Source of the DNA: Nitrospirota bacterium
GTDB taxonomy: Bacteria > Nitrospirota > Thermodesulfovibrionia > Thermodesulfovibrionales > Dissulfurispiraceae
Direction of reading: 5' to 3'
DNA: 64,000 nt
Assembly: GCA_004321915.1 (NCBI GenBank)
Contig: SCQE01000044.1
Location: 1-64,000, forward strand
Shown here: one piece after another, positions 37,578-48,400 of the stretch
Position numbering within the stretch: position 1 is the first letter of the stretch
Layout of the letters: each line of letters begins with the position of its first letter
Notes under the pieces: generated by a model
The model's database searches: none
What the model was told of the DNA's origin: nothing
What the model saw: the letters and a program-made list of their open reading frames with translations, nothing else
Translations under genes and position numbers: made by a program

Positions 37578-38759
37578 CTAAATCGAGACCTTGCCCGTCT
37601 GCGCCAAGGCCCTGAGGTCCTGCGTGATCTGGTTCGAAAAAGGGTTCAGCTCCCACGCCCTCTTTATGGAGTTTATTGCGCTTTCTTTTTCACCCATTTC
37701 TAGATACGCCTTCCCCATATTGTAGTGGGCATTTGCATTGTCGGGGTTTATCTTCAGGATTGAGGAATAAAGGGCTATCGCCTCGTTGTGTTGTCCTACT
37801 GCGCGATAGGCTTCGGACAGGCTCATCATGATCGTAATGTCCGAAGAATTTTTCTTATGCGCCTTCAAAAGCGCTTCGAGAGCCTTTTCGTTCTCGTTTT
37901 TGCCTAGATACATTTCCCCTAAGAGGTGAAGAGAGGCAGAGGCGTCCTCCCTTAAGTCCGACTGCGCGGTAGAAAGGACCGTTTCCGCTTTTTCGACCGC
38001 GCCTGTTTTTTTGTAGAGCTTGCTGAGCGCGATAAGCCGCTCGCTGTTTGCCGGGCTGATGTTATGGGCCAATTCATAGTATTTCACGGCAGATTCCATG
38101 TCGCCGAGAGATTCGTAAATAGAGCCGAGAGAATTGTAGGCCCTGACATACATAGGTTTTATTTCGATGGCCTTTTTGAACGAGCTTATCGCCGCGTTAA
38201 CATCGCCCTTTGCGAGGTAAAGCTGGCCGAAGCAGTAGGAGACCGTGGCGTTTTCTGAAATAAGCTCCGCGGCTTTGGAGAGCTCTTCCTCGGCCTTATC
38301 GAATTTTTTTGCATTCATGTGCTGTTTGAAATTCTTCATATGGACATCGTACATGGAAGGATTGAATTTTTTAATGAGGACTTTCGATATCTTATCTTCA
38401 AGCGTGGCCATTACGAAGGGTTTTACTATATATTCGTTGACGGCGCCTTCGGCCACGCGCGCCACCATATCTTTCCGGGCCTCTGCCGTTATGAAAATGA
38501 AACTGATCTGATCGAATTTTTTGTTCTCCCGCACTGTATTAAAAAGCTCGACTCCGGTCATCTCGGGCATATTCACATCGCATATCGCAAGTTCGACCTT
38601 TTTGCTTTTCATGAGTTCGAGCGCTTTTTTGCCGTTTTCGGCCATAAGCACATTCTTAAAACCCATTCTGCTCAGCATATTCTGTATGGTTTTGCGCATG
38701 GTGATCTCGTCGTCTATAACGAGGCAGTTAACGTTGAGATACTGGAGAGGCACTCCCAT
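37578..38759 (-). CDS. Response regulator with TPR repeats
   Basis: The 393-residue protein has an N-terminal REC domain (about 10-128) with phosphoacceptor aspartate in LAICDVNMPEMTG, FITAE and VKPF residues, followed by about six TPR repeats (about 165-375). Phosphorylation would therefore govern a protein-scaffold output and not DNA binding. The start ATG overlaps the upstream kinase stop as TGATG, so kinase and regulator are translationally coupled and very likely partners. The targets bound by the TPR region are unknown. Confidence 0.9.
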   Translation of the reverse strand: MGVPLQYLNVNCLVIDDEITMRKTIQNMLSRMGFKNVLMAENGKKALELMKSKKVELAICDVNMPEMTGVELFNTVRENKKFDQISFIFITAEARKDMVARVAEGAVNEYIVKPFVMATLEDKISKVLIKKFNPSMYDVHMKNFKQHMNAKKFDKAEEELSKAAELISENATVSYCFGQLYLAKGDVNAAISSFKKAIEIKPMYVRAYNSLGSIYESLGDMESAVKYYELAHNISPANSERLIALSKLYKKTGAVEKAETVLSTAQSDLREDASASLHLLGEMYLGKNENEKALEALLKAHKKNSSDITIMMSLSEAYRAVGQHNEAIALYSSILKINPDNANAHYNMGKAYLEMGEKESAINSIKRAWELNPFSNQITQDLRALAQTGKVSI

Positions 38760-40003
38760 CAGGCCGGTCCTTCCTGCAATCTCTCGGGCAGAGTAAATTT
38801 AAATGCAGCGCCTCCGCCGGGGGCGTCTTCGACCCATATCCTGCCGCCGTGCGCGGTCACGACTAGTTTGCAGAATGTAAGGCCGAGCCCCGTAGTGGCT
38901 TTTCTCTGGCTGGCTTCGGAATGCACCTGAAAAAATTTGTCGAAGATCTTTTCCTTGAATTCGTCTTGAACGCCGGTGCCGTGGTCCGATATGCTTATCA
39001 AGACTTCGTGCAGAGCATCGTCATAACGCAGGCTTACAGCCAGTTCCGCTTCTTCGGGAGAGTAATCGATCGCGTTGAAAAGAAGATTGGCCAGCACCCT
39101 GCCGATCAGGCTTTCGTCGATATAGCAAATATGCGGACCGCCTTCGAGCTTGAGTTGAATATTTTTCTGGCTCAGGCTGTTTTTGCATGAAGCCGTCTCT
39201 CTCTTTACAAGGTCGTAAACGTCGACTTCGTCGCGGTAGATCTTGATCTTTCCGTCTTCCAGCTTGGAAACGTCGAGGATATTCATTACCATCCTCTGCA
39301 GCTTGTATATGTCGGACATGGCTATATTCAGGTATTCGAGCTGGAGAGGCGTAAGCTCCTCATAGCTCAGCATATCGAGGTTGGCCATTATCGTGCTTAT
39401 CGGCCCCTTCAGGTCATGGACTATAAAGTTTGCGAGGTCGGTCTTCAGCGCGTCCAGTTCAAGCATGTGCTTCGTGGTCTGTTCGCATTTCGCCACTTTG
39501 GATTCTATCAGTTCTTTGCTTTGCACCGCGTAAATATACGGCGCTATGTGCCGTGTGACCCTGATGGCCGAAACTTCCTGTTCTGCCGATAGGGGATTGC
39601 CGTCCTTAGGGTCGCTCAAAATAAAGACCCCCAGTTTTTTGTCCAAGTAACTGAACGGGATATTTATAGAATAAGGGCATGAAAAACGCGAGGAATCGAG
39701 AGGCTGAAAGAAAGAGAGCGTCTCGGGGTTGGTTTTAAGCGGTGTGTTGTCGAGCAATGCGCGTGTGGATATGGTGACGTCCGACAGTTTTCTCTTGCAT
39801 CCGACAAGCTCCTCTTTTGTCGAGGCCAGCACTTCGAGGGTCTGCTCCCCGCTATTTACGGACATTATGGAGCACCTCGACACGCCGAACGCTTCGGCGA
39901 GGGAGACAGCCGCATTACCGAGGTTCTTATCAAAGGCGGTTTCGGTTTTAAGAAGCGTCTCTTCTATGGCATAAATTATCTTTTCGGTGCTTTCGCTTTG
40001 CAT
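38759..40003 (-). CDS. GAF-domain sensor histidine kinase
   Basis: The 414-residue soluble protein has a GAF-like sensor region (about 10-155), a coiled coil, a HisKA domain with VHDLKGPIS near residue 194 and an ATPase domain (about 300-408) with SDHGTGV and GLGLTF boxes. It should phosphorylate the REC-TPR protein encoded next (TGATG overlap). A minus-strand TATACT (40012-40017) ends 8 nt before the ATG and no Shine-Dalgarno is visible, so this unit may begin with a nearly leaderless transcript. The signal is not evident. Confidence 0.9.
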   Translation of the reverse strand: MQSESTEKIIYAIEETLLKTETAFDKNLGNAAVSLAEAFGVSRCSIMSVNSGEQTLEVLASTKEELVGCKRKLSDVTISTRALLDNTPLKTNPETLSFFQPLDSSRFSCPYSINIPFSYLDKKLGVFILSDPKDGNPLSAEQEVSAIRVTRHIAPYIYAVQSKELIESKVAKCEQTTKHMLELDALKTDLANFIVHDLKGPISTIMANLDMLSYEELTPLQLEYLNIAMSDIYKLQRMVMNILDVSKLEDGKIKIYRDEVDVYDLVKRETASCKNSLSQKNIQLKLEGGPHICYIDESLIGRVLANLLFNAIDYSPEEAELAVSLRYDDALHEVLISISDHGTGVQDEFKEKIFDKFFQVHSEASQRKATTGLGLTFCKLVVTAHGGRIWVEDAPGGGAAFKFTLPERLQEGPA

Positions 40004-40043
40004 ATGCTTCTAGTATAACAGATTGAATAAACCGGAGGTCCGG

Positions 40044-41753
40044 TCACAATTCCACGATCAGGGGCATTATCATGGGCCTGCGGTCCATTCTGTTCCGCAA
40101 ATATTTTTTAAGTGTCGAGCGGAGCTTTGCCGAAACATGCGAAACATCGCTTTTAAGGCTTTCTTCGAGTTCCGAAATCGTGTTGGCGGTCAAGTCTCTG
40201 ACCTCGATCAAAAGGTCCTGCGAAGCGTCTTCCAAAATGAACCCCCTGGATATTATTTCGGGGCCGAACAATATTTTTTTCGTGGCCGCCTCCATGCCCA
40301 GCAGCACTATCACGATGCCGTCCTCGCCCAGCTGTTTCCTGTCTCTAAGCACGACGTCCTCCACGGCCGGAGAGCCTTTGCCGTCGATCAGTATTCTTCC
40401 CGAGCTCACCCTGCCTTTTACCGAGGCGCCTTCCTCCGTTATCTCGAGAACTGCGCCGTTTTCGAGGATAAATATATTTTCGGAAGGTATTCCGGACTTC
40501 TCGGCAAGACGCATATGGTATTTCAGGTGACGGTACTCGCCGTGTATCGGCATGAAATATCGCGGCCTCACCATGTTCATCATAAGCTTAAGCTCTTCTT
40601 TCGAGGCGTGGCCCGAAACATGTATTTCGGAAACTTTTTCGTATATGACATCGGCGCCTTTACGCATAAGATGATTGATGATTTTACCTATAGAGCGCTC
40701 GTTGCCGGGTATCATTTTTGCCGAGAGTATTACGGTATCGCCGTCTTTTATCTTTATCTCTTTGTGTTCGCCCACTGCGATGCGCGCCAGCACGCTCATA
40801 GGTTCGCCTTGACTGCCGGTGGTTATTATCACCACTTCGCTGTCGTCCATGTCCTTGAGTTTGTCGAGTTTGACCCATGTTTCCGGGGGTATCTTGAGGT
40901 ATCCGAGTTCCAGCGCTATCTGAGAATTGGTCACCATGCTTCTGCCGCACATCATCACTCGTCTTCCGAACTGCCGGGCCACGTCTATGACCTGCTGTAT
41001 CCTGTGTATATTGGAGGCGAAGGTGGCTATTATGATACGCCCCTTTTTTTTGTAGAAGATGTCCTCAAAGGCCCTCCTGACTTCTTTTTCGGAGAAGGTG
41101 AAGCCCCCTTTTTCTGCATTGGTGCTGTCGGAGAGCATAAGGACTACGCCGTTCTCGCCGTATTCCGCGAATTTGTGGAAATCCATAAGCTCGCCGTCCA
41201 CGGGTGTGGGGTCGAGCTTGAAATCTCCCGTATGTATTACATTTCCTATCGGCGTTTGTATGCCGAGCGCTACGCCGTCCACGATGCTGTGCGTGACCCT
41301 GATGAACTCTACTTTGAAAACGCCGAGTTGGATGGTGCCTCTGGGTTTGACCGGGACCAGAGAAACGTCAGTAATCTTGTATTCATCCAGCTTGTCGCGC
41401 ACGAGGGCCAGCGTAAGCGGGGTGCCGTAAACCGGGGCTTTAAGCCCGTCCAGCAGAAAGGGGAGGGCGCCTGTGTGGTCTTCATGGCCGTGTGTCAGAA
41501 TTACGCCCCTGATCTTGTCTTTATGTTCGAGCACATATGAAAAGTCGGGGACCACGAAATCCACGCCGGGCATGTCCTCCTCCGGAAACATAAGCCCGCA
41601 GTCGACAATGAACATATCGTCGGCGTATCTGAATACGGTCATGTTCAGGCCTATCTCCTCGATGCCGCCGAGAGGAATGACCAAGAGTGAGTTGCCGTTC
41701 ATAGGGTAGTCAGGACTGTTGTTTTGCGGGTCCGATGATAGGTCCGGGATCAT
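40044..41753 (-). CDS. rnj: Ribonuclease J
   Basis: The 569-residue protein has the metallo-beta-lactamase core with zinc motif HGHEDHTG near residue 80, the beta-CASP domain (about 210-370) and the C-terminal dimerisation domain. SGHASKEELK near 375 carries another metal ligand. RNase J is both an endonuclease and a 5'-to-3' exonuclease in mRNA turnover and rRNA processing. The start overlaps the end of the HD-GYP regulator gene as ATGA. PNPase is also in this window, so two mRNA decay enzymes are represented. Confidence 0.95.
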   Translation of the reverse strand: MIPDLSSDPQNNSPDYPMNGNSLLVIPLGGIEEIGLNMTVFRYADDMFIVDCGLMFPEEDMPGVDFVVPDFSYVLEHKDKIRGVILTHGHEDHTGALPFLLDGLKAPVYGTPLTLALVRDKLDEYKITDVSLVPVKPRGTIQLGVFKVEFIRVTHSIVDGVALGIQTPIGNVIHTGDFKLDPTPVDGELMDFHKFAEYGENGVVLMLSDSTNAEKGGFTFSEKEVRRAFEDIFYKKKGRIIIATFASNIHRIQQVIDVARQFGRRVMMCGRSMVTNSQIALELGYLKIPPETWVKLDKLKDMDDSEVVIITTGSQGEPMSVLARIAVGEHKEIKIKDGDTVILSAKMIPGNERSIGKIINHLMRKGADVIYEKVSEIHVSGHASKEELKLMMNMVRPRYFMPIHGEYRHLKYHMRLAEKSGIPSENIFILENGAVLEITEEGASVKGRVSSGRILIDGKGSPAVEDVVLRDRKQLGEDGIVIVLLGMEAATKKILFGPEIISRGFILEDASQDLLIEVRDLTANTISELEESLKSDVSHVSAKLRSTLKKYLRNRMDRRPMIMPLIVEL

Positions 41754-42871
41754 CTCCAGCGATCGACGAGGTCGTCGAGTGCGACTTCGCCGTCCAGCAC
41801 CTGCTGCAGCATAGCTTTTTGGGAAGGGAGGTCCGCCTTGGATTCTTTGACCTTTTTAATTGAAGTCTCGATGTTCAGGAACGCGTCTACGACCGAAGGG
41901 TCGAACTGTTTTGCTCGTTGCTCCTTTATGTATTCGAAGGCCTTGCCTACATCCCAAGCTTTCTTATAGACCCTTTCGGAGGTCAGGGCGTCGAAGACGT
42001 CGGCCACAGCCACGATCCTGCCCGAAATAGGGATCAGGTCTTTATCGAGCTTGAAAGGATACCCGTTGCCGTCCCAGCGTTCGTGGTGGCTTACGGCTAT
42101 CTCTTTTGCGAGTTCCATCAACGGAAGCGTGGTCCCGCTAAGTATCTTGCCGCCTATCACCGTATGCAGCTTGATTATATCGTGTTCGCTGTCGGTAAGC
42201 TTTTCGGTCTTGAGGAGTATGACGTCCGGTATGCCTATTTTCCCGACATCGTGCATCGGAGAAGCGTAACGCATCATCATCGTCTGGTCCATATTAAAAC
42301 CGAGTTCTTCAGAGATCATGTTCACATAGTCCGAAATCCTTTCGACATGCATGCCTGTCTCGTTGTCCCTGAATTCCGAGGCCCGGCCGAGTCTGTGCAC
42401 TATTTCGATCTGCGTGTGTTCGAGCATGCGCATTTTTTCGTGCAGGTTAGATTCAAGAAAGTCCAAGGAGGTATTGAGGAACTCGTCCCTCTCTTTCAAC
42501 TTTAGCATGTTGTAGACCCGGGCCTTAAGCTCTTCGACGAAGAAGGGTTTGGTCACATAGTCGTCAGCGCCTACAGAGAGAGCTCGTATGATGCTCTGTT
42601 TGTCGCTCAGGGCCGAGAGGATTATTACCGGGAAATAGGTCTTGCTCCTGATCTCCTTAAGCGCTTCAAGCACCGCAAACCCGTCCATAACAGGCATCAT
42701 GAGGTCGAGGATGAGCAGGTCAGGGACCCCGCTCTTGTCTATAAGGTCCAAGAGCTCCTTGCCGTGCAGCGCCTGCCCGATGCTGAGGTTCTGGTCGGTT
42801 TTAAAAACAGCCTCGACGAGTTCTATGTTGGTTTCCACGTCGTCTACAACGTATATCATTCGCTTCTGCAT
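41750..42871 (-). CDS. Response regulator with HD-GYP output (c-di-GMP phosphodiesterase)
   Basis: The 373-residue protein has a REC domain (about 4-122) with phosphoacceptor aspartate in LLILDLMMPVMDG, a coiled coil and an HD-GYP domain (about 155-345) with HDVGKIGIP, SHHERWDG and GNGYP intact. It is the RpfG-like architecture: a kinase signal turns on c-di-GMP degradation. I use the ATG at 42871, which overlaps the copA stop as TGATG and has GGAG 6 nt upstream, over a TTG one codon earlier. The cognate kinase is not adjacent. RNase J follows with a 4-nt overlap. Confidence 0.92.
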   Translation of the reverse strand: MQKRMIYVVDDVETNIELVEAVFKTDQNLSIGQALHGKELLDLIDKSGVPDLLILDLMMPVMDGFAVLEALKEIRSKTYFPVIILSALSDKQSIIRALSVGADDYVTKPFFVEELKARVYNMLKLKERDEFLNTSLDFLESNLHEKMRMLEHTQIEIVHRLGRASEFRDNETGMHVERISDYVNMISEELGFNMDQTMMMRYASPMHDVGKIGIPDVILLKTEKLTDSEHDIIKLHTVIGGKILSGTTLPLMELAKEIAVSHHERWDGNGYPFKLDKDLIPISGRIVAVADVFDALTSERVYKKAWDVGKAFEYIKEQRAKQFDPSVVDAFLNIETSIKKVKESKADLPSQKAMLQQVLDGEVALDDLVDRWR

Positions 42872-45417
42872 CAATTGCTCCTGCGCCTTTCGGCGGGTTC
42901 GAATTTTTTGTTTCGCAGTCTCAGTGAATTCCCGACCACCGAAACCGAACTGAAGGCCATCGCGGCCGAGGCTATCATAGGGTTAAGCAAAGGCCCTCCA
43001 AAAGGATAAAGTATGCCGGCGGCCACCGGTATGCCTATTACATTATAAAAGAAAGCCCAGAACAAATTCTGCTTTATTGTTCTTATCGTAAGCCTGCTGA
43101 GTTTTACGGCGTCGACCACGCCTTTTAAAGAACCCCTGATCAGAGTGATGTCTGAGGCCTCGATCGCAATATCGGTGCCGGTCCCCATCGCTATACCCAC
43201 ATCCGCTTCCGCAAGCGCGGGGGCATCGTTTATGCCGTCGCCGACCATGGCCGTAATCTTTCCCTCCGCCTTTATTTTTCTTACCGCTTCCGCTTTCTGG
43301 TCAGGCAGCACATCGGCTATAAAGCGCGACGTGCCTACCGCCTTGGCGATTGCGGCCGCCGTGTTTTCGTGGTCGCCTGTAAGCATAACGGTCTCTATGC
43401 CCATAGCGTTCAGTTCTTTGATGGTCTCCACAGACCCTTCTTTCAAGGTGTCGGCTATCGCAAAAACCCCCTCTACCGAACGGTCCACAACGAAAAATAC
43501 CGGGGTCTTGGCCTCGGAGGATATCTTGTCGGCCATTATGCCCGATACCGAAAGGTCTATGCCTTCTTTTTCGATAAAAGTCCTGTTGCCTATCAGTATA
43601 TCCAGAGGGCCGGTGTACTCCTTGGCCTGCAGCATTATTTTCGCCTTGACCCCGCCGCCCGGAACAGCCGTGAATTCAGCAGGCTCCATAAGCTCGATAC
43701 CGTTTTCGAGCGCTCTTTTTACGATAGCCTGTCCAATAGGGTGCTCCGATCTTTTTTCTGCGGACGCCGCTATCTGGAGCATGCTGAAAGACGATTTTTT
43801 TGCGGGCGGTCCGGCTGGGTCCTCCTCAACGGCATTCTCATCATGCCGGGGCGAAAAGAGCGAACAATGGCCTTCCCCGTGAAATTCTATTATATCGACC
43901 ACGTCAGGTTTGCCTGTCGTTATCGTGCCTGTTTTGTCTATAAGCACGGTTTCTATTCTGTGGCACAGTTCCAGAGCTGCCGCGTCCCTTATTAAAATCC
44001 CTTTTTCAGCCCCCTTGCCGGTCCCGACCATGATGGCGGTAGGCGTGGCAAGCCCGAGGGCGCACGGGCAGGCTATGATCAAAACCGCTATAAAATTCAT
44101 AAGCGCAAGAGCGAAAGAAGGACCGGGAACCAAGAAAAACCACAAACAGAAAGTCAGCGCTGCGATGCTTATTACCGTTGGGACGAATATAGATGCGACC
44201 TTGTCGGCGAGCCTCTGTATCGGGGCCTTGCTGCCTTGGGCCTGTTCGACAAGTTTTATTATTCTGGACAGGGCGGTGTCTTTTCCGACCTTTTCCGCCA
44301 TAAACATGAAGCTGCCTGCGCTGTTGACCGTGCCGCCGAAAACAGCGTCCCCCTGCGTCTTTTCGACGGGGAGGCTCTCCCCGGTAAGCATCGATTCGTC
44401 GATGCTCGAAAAACCTTCCGTAACTTTTCCGTCGACCGGTATCTTTTCACCCGGCCTGACGATTATTACGTCGCCTATCGTGACCTCTTCTATGGGCAGT
44501 TCTTTTTCTACGCCGTCCCGCAAGACCGCAGCGGTCTTGCTCTGAAAGCCCATAAGCTTTCTTATGGCGTCGGAGGTCTTGCCCTTTGCCTTTGCCTCGA
44601 GAAGCCGTCCGAACAGGATCAGTGTTATGATGGTCGCGGATGTGTCGAAATAAACCTGAGGGGCCACTCCGCTGGAGGAGAAAAGCTCTGGCGCAAAGAC
44701 CGCCGCGAGGCTGTAAAGATAAGCGGACATGGTGCCGACGCTTATAAGCGTATTCATATTGGCCGAACGGTGCCGCAAGGCCGCAATGGCGGCCTTATGA
44801 AAATTCCATCCTATAATGAACTGTACCGGGGTTGCGAGTAAAAATAAAACGAACCGGTCCGAGATCAGGGGGAGGCTGAACATGCTCCCGAGCATTATCG
44901 GCGCCGAAAGTATCAGGCTTGCCGCCAAGCGGTTTTTCAGGGTCTTATATTCCCGCTCCCGTCTTTCGCGCTCCCTGTCTATAAACTCTTCCGCAGTATG
45001 CTCCGCGCCGTATCCTGACTTGCGTATGGCATCTCTTATTGCGTTTATGCTTGTGACCGTCGGGATGTATTCCACCGAAGCCTTTTCCGAAGCGATGTTC
45101 ACCGACACCTTTATGACCCCGTTAAGTTCCGCCAACGCACGTTCGATAGTCCCTACGCACGCTGCGCAGGTCATGCCGGTGACCGCAAGGTCCGCTCTGG
45201 TCGTAACGACCCCGTATCCTTCGCCGGTTATGGCGTCAACCACATTTTTGATGCCTGCTTGTGAGACCGGTCCGGTGAACTCTATCGAAGCTCTTTCTGC
45301 GGGAAGGTTGACGGATACGGATTTTACGCCTTCGAGCCGTCCTACCGTTCTTTCGACAGCTGATGAGCAGGCAGCGCAGGTCATTCCCGATACGGGGATA
45401 TCTATCCTGTGGGTCAT
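42871..45417 (-). CDS. copA: Copper-translocating P1B-type ATPase
   Basis: The 848-residue protein has two N-terminal heavy-metal-associated domains, each with GMTCAAC (near residues 11 and 85), eight membrane helices, the metal channel motif [10 protein letters not shown], the phosphorylation site [11 protein letters not shown], and [10 protein letters not shown] in the P domain. The CPC motif and paired domains indicate Cu(I) export. The frame is open to 45507, but the ATG at 45417 puts the first metal domain at the N-terminus as usual. Upstream sequence shows no obvious CueR-type dyad. It is divergent from the hybrid kinase gene. Confidence 0.94.
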   Translation of the reverse strand: MTHRIDIPVSGMTCAACSSAVERTVGRLEGVKSVSVNLPAERASIEFTGPVSQAGIKNVVDAITGEGYGVVTTRADLAVTGMTCAACVGTIERALAELNGVIKVSVNIASEKASVEYIPTVTSINAIRDAIRKSGYGAEHTAEEFIDRERERREREYKTLKNRLAASLILSAPIMLGSMFSLPLISDRFVLFLLATPVQFIIGWNFHKAAIAALRHRSANMNTLISVGTMSAYLYSLAAVFAPELFSSSGVAPQVYFDTSATIITLILFGRLLEAKAKGKTSDAIRKLMGFQSKTAAVLRDGVEKELPIEEVTIGDVIIVRPGEKIPVDGKVTEGFSSIDESMLTGESLPVEKTQGDAVFGGTVNSAGSFMFMAEKVGKDTALSRIIKLVEQAQGSKAPIQRLADKVASIFVPTVISIAALTFCLWFFLVPGPSFALALMNFIAVLIIACPCALGLATPTAIMVGTGKGAEKGILIRDAAALELCHRIETVLIDKTGTITTGKPDVVDIIEFHGEGHCSLFSPRHDENAVEEDPAGPPAKKSSFSMLQIAASAEKRSEHPIGQAIVKRALENGIELMEPAEFTAVPGGGVKAKIMLQAKEYTGPLDILIGNRTFIEKEGIDLSVSGIMADKISSEAKTPVFFVVDRSVEGVFAIADTLKEGSVETIKELNAMGIETVMLTGDHENTAAAIAKAVGTSRFIADVLPDQKAEAVRKIKAEGKITAMVGDGINDAPALAEADVGIAMGTGTDIAIEASDITLIRGSLKGVVDAVKLSRLTIRTIKQNLFWAFFYNVIGIPVAAGILYPFGGPLLNPMIASAAMAFSSVSVVGNSLRLRNKKFEPAERRRSN

Positions 45418-45478
45418 AAACACTTTATTGTAAAAAAGGCCTGAAACAAAAAGCAAAAATCTTGCCTTAAATTCCGTT

Positions 45479-48400
45479 ATGTCCGATAATAAAACGATGA
45501 CTGACAAAAAATCGCTGCCGATCTTCTTGAGGCCCTTCGTGGCCTTGATGGACCGCCTTAGGTATCCCTATAAAATTTTACTGGTAGGGTCGGTCTTCCT
45601 GATGTTGTCCATCATATTGTTTGTTTTGCACCTTCAGGATGTGAACAGGAAGATATCCGTGGCCGAAAAGGAGATGAAAGGGTTCCAGAACGCCAAACGG
45701 ATAGAGCGGCTTATACGCGACGTGCAGATGCACAGAGGCATGATGAGCGCCTTTTTGAACGGAGACCGGAAATTCCGTGACCGTATAGGCCCGAAGCAGC
45801 TCGAAATAAAAGAGGGTTTTCAGCTCTTTGATGAACAGCTTAAGAGGGACAAATCCATTCTGCGTTCTGTCGGGACGTGGGACAGCGCAAAGAAGCATTT
45901 GAATGAATTGCTGGTTTGTTGTTTAACGCTGTCTTCCTCCGAAAGCTTCGGACGACATACCGAACTTATCGGTGAACTCAGGACCCTGCTGCAAAAAGTG
46001 TCCCAGAATGCCGACCTGTTTCTGGACCAATATCCAGATTCATACCACCTCATAAGCTTTGTCTTGAATGACGTTCAGGACATCATAGAAAATTTAGGAC
46101 AGATCCGGGCCATCGGTACGGCGGCCGTAACGCGTGGTTTTCTGGAGACGCCGGACCCGGCCATGCTTTTGAACCTGATCAGCCTGATACGGCGGGATCT
46201 GGATAAAAGTTCTCATAATATCGAAGAGGTTTATACTTTCAACCCTGATATAAAAAAAGCGCTGCAGGCAAAGCAAAAAGTTTTTTATACAGATATCGTC
46301 TCTCTTTTAGCTAGTGTAGATAACGATATCATAAAAAAGAGTCCGAAAAGTATTTCTACCGAATTTTTCTTTGAGCGTGTGACCGAGGTTATAGAGAGAG
46401 GTTACGGTCTGTCGGCAGAGGCCATAGTTGTTCTCGATGATCTGCTTAAAGAGCGGGTAAGACAGTCCAATCTGCGGAAAATAGTTCTTATTGTATTTGC
46501 CGGTCTCTCTTTTATCGCACTGGCCATACTTGGTACCGCCTCTTACCTTTCGATGACGAATATGCTCTATGAATTTTCGAATGTGTCAAAGGACATTGCC
46601 GACGGCAGATTCTCTTCGCGGGTGGCCATTCAGACGCGAGATGAGCTAGGCAGAGTGGGGCAAAATTTCAATGCGATGGCGCTGAAACTCGAAAATTATG
46701 TAAATGCGTTGAGGGACAGCGAGGAACGGTGGGCGTTTGCGCTTGAAGGCAGCGGCGACGGCGTATGGGACTGGAACCTTCAGACCAACGAGGTCTTCTT
46801 TTCGCGCAGATGGAAGGAGATGCTCGGTTTTGAGGACCATGAGATCCCGAACCATATCGATTCATGGGACAAGAGGGTGCATCCGGACGACCTCGTCTGG
46901 GTCACGGAAGAGATATGGAAATGTTTCAGAGGAGAAACTTCGGTATATATCACCGAACACCGCGTACTCTGCAAAGACGGCACATACAAATGGATATTAG
47001 ACCGCGGGAAGATAGTCTCCTACACTCAGGACGGGAAGCCGCTGCGTATGGTGGGGACGCATTCGGACATTTCCGAACGCAAGCGTTCCGAGGCCGAGTA
47101 CCGCGCTATTCTGAGGACCACTAGGGACGGGTTCTGGATTGTGGACATGCAGGGACGTTTTATCGATGTGAACGATTCGTATTGCAATCTTATAGGTTAT
47201 ACGAGAGAAGAGCTGCTTGGAATGAGCATAAGCGATATCGAGGTCATTGAAAATCCGGAACAGACTCGGGCGCATATAGAAAGGATACTTATATCGGGTT
47301 CCGACCGTTTCGATACGAAACATCGCGCTAAAAACGGGGCAATAGTCGATTTTGAGGTGAGTACAAACTATCTTGATATGGCCGGAGGGCGATTGGTGGT
47401 CTTTCTGCGGGACATTACCGAGAGGAAGCTGCTGGATGACGCTTTGAAGGACCGTGAAGCAAAGCTCAGTACGATCCTTAACACCACGGTCGAGGCGATA
47501 ATCACGATAAATGAAGACAGGATCATCGAGAGCTTTAATCAGGCCGCCTCAAAACTCTTCGGCTATGGGCCTTTGGAGGCGATAGGCCGGAATGTGAATA
47601 TGCTGATGCCCGAGCCTTATTATTCGCAGCACGAAATGTTCGTAAAGAACTATCTGAAAACAGGCGAAAAGAAGCTCATAGGCATAGGCATCGAAGCGCA
47701 TGCCCGGCATAAGGACGGACGTGTATTCCCTATAAGCCTTGCCGTCAGCGAAGTGCCTCTGGCCGACCGCAGGATATTCACGGGTATAATTAAAGACATT
47801 ACGGAGAGAAAGCGTTTTGAAGAAGAGATAAAAGCGGCGAAGGAAGCGGCTGAGGCGGCCAACAGGGCCAAGAGCGAGTTTTTGGCGAACATGAGCCATG
47901 AGATACGCACGCCGATGAATGCGGTCATAGGGTTGAGCCATCTCGCGCTTATGACGGATTTAAATCCAAAGCAGCTCGATTATCTGACCAAAATAGAAAT
48001 GTCGGCGCAAGCGCTCCTCGGCATCATCAACGATATCCTCGATTTCTCAAAGATAGAGGCGGGCCGGCTCGTTATTGAATCGGTGATCTTCAATATCGAC
48101 GATATTCTGGAGCAGGCAATTAATCTCATGTCGGTAGGCGCCAAAGAAAAAGGGTTGAAGATAGAGCTTTCGCTTTCTCCAGATGTCCCGCGCCTTTTGG
48201 TTGGTGACCCTATGCGTCTGCGGCAGGTTTTAATAAATCTGATAAGTAATGCCGTCAAGTTTACGGAGCAGGGGCTGGTGCTGATCAGCGTGGAAGCGGC
48301 AGCGGAAGGGTCGCAAGAAACGATAATTCTAAGCTTCGGCATACGCGACACCGGCATAGGCTTGACCGAAGAACAGCGCAGCTCTCTCTTTAATATGTTC

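Noticed and set aside
40023-41540. 505-codon open frame on the plus strand opposite RNase J
   Set aside because: It is antisense to a clear RNase J gene and has the same biased composition as other shadow frames.
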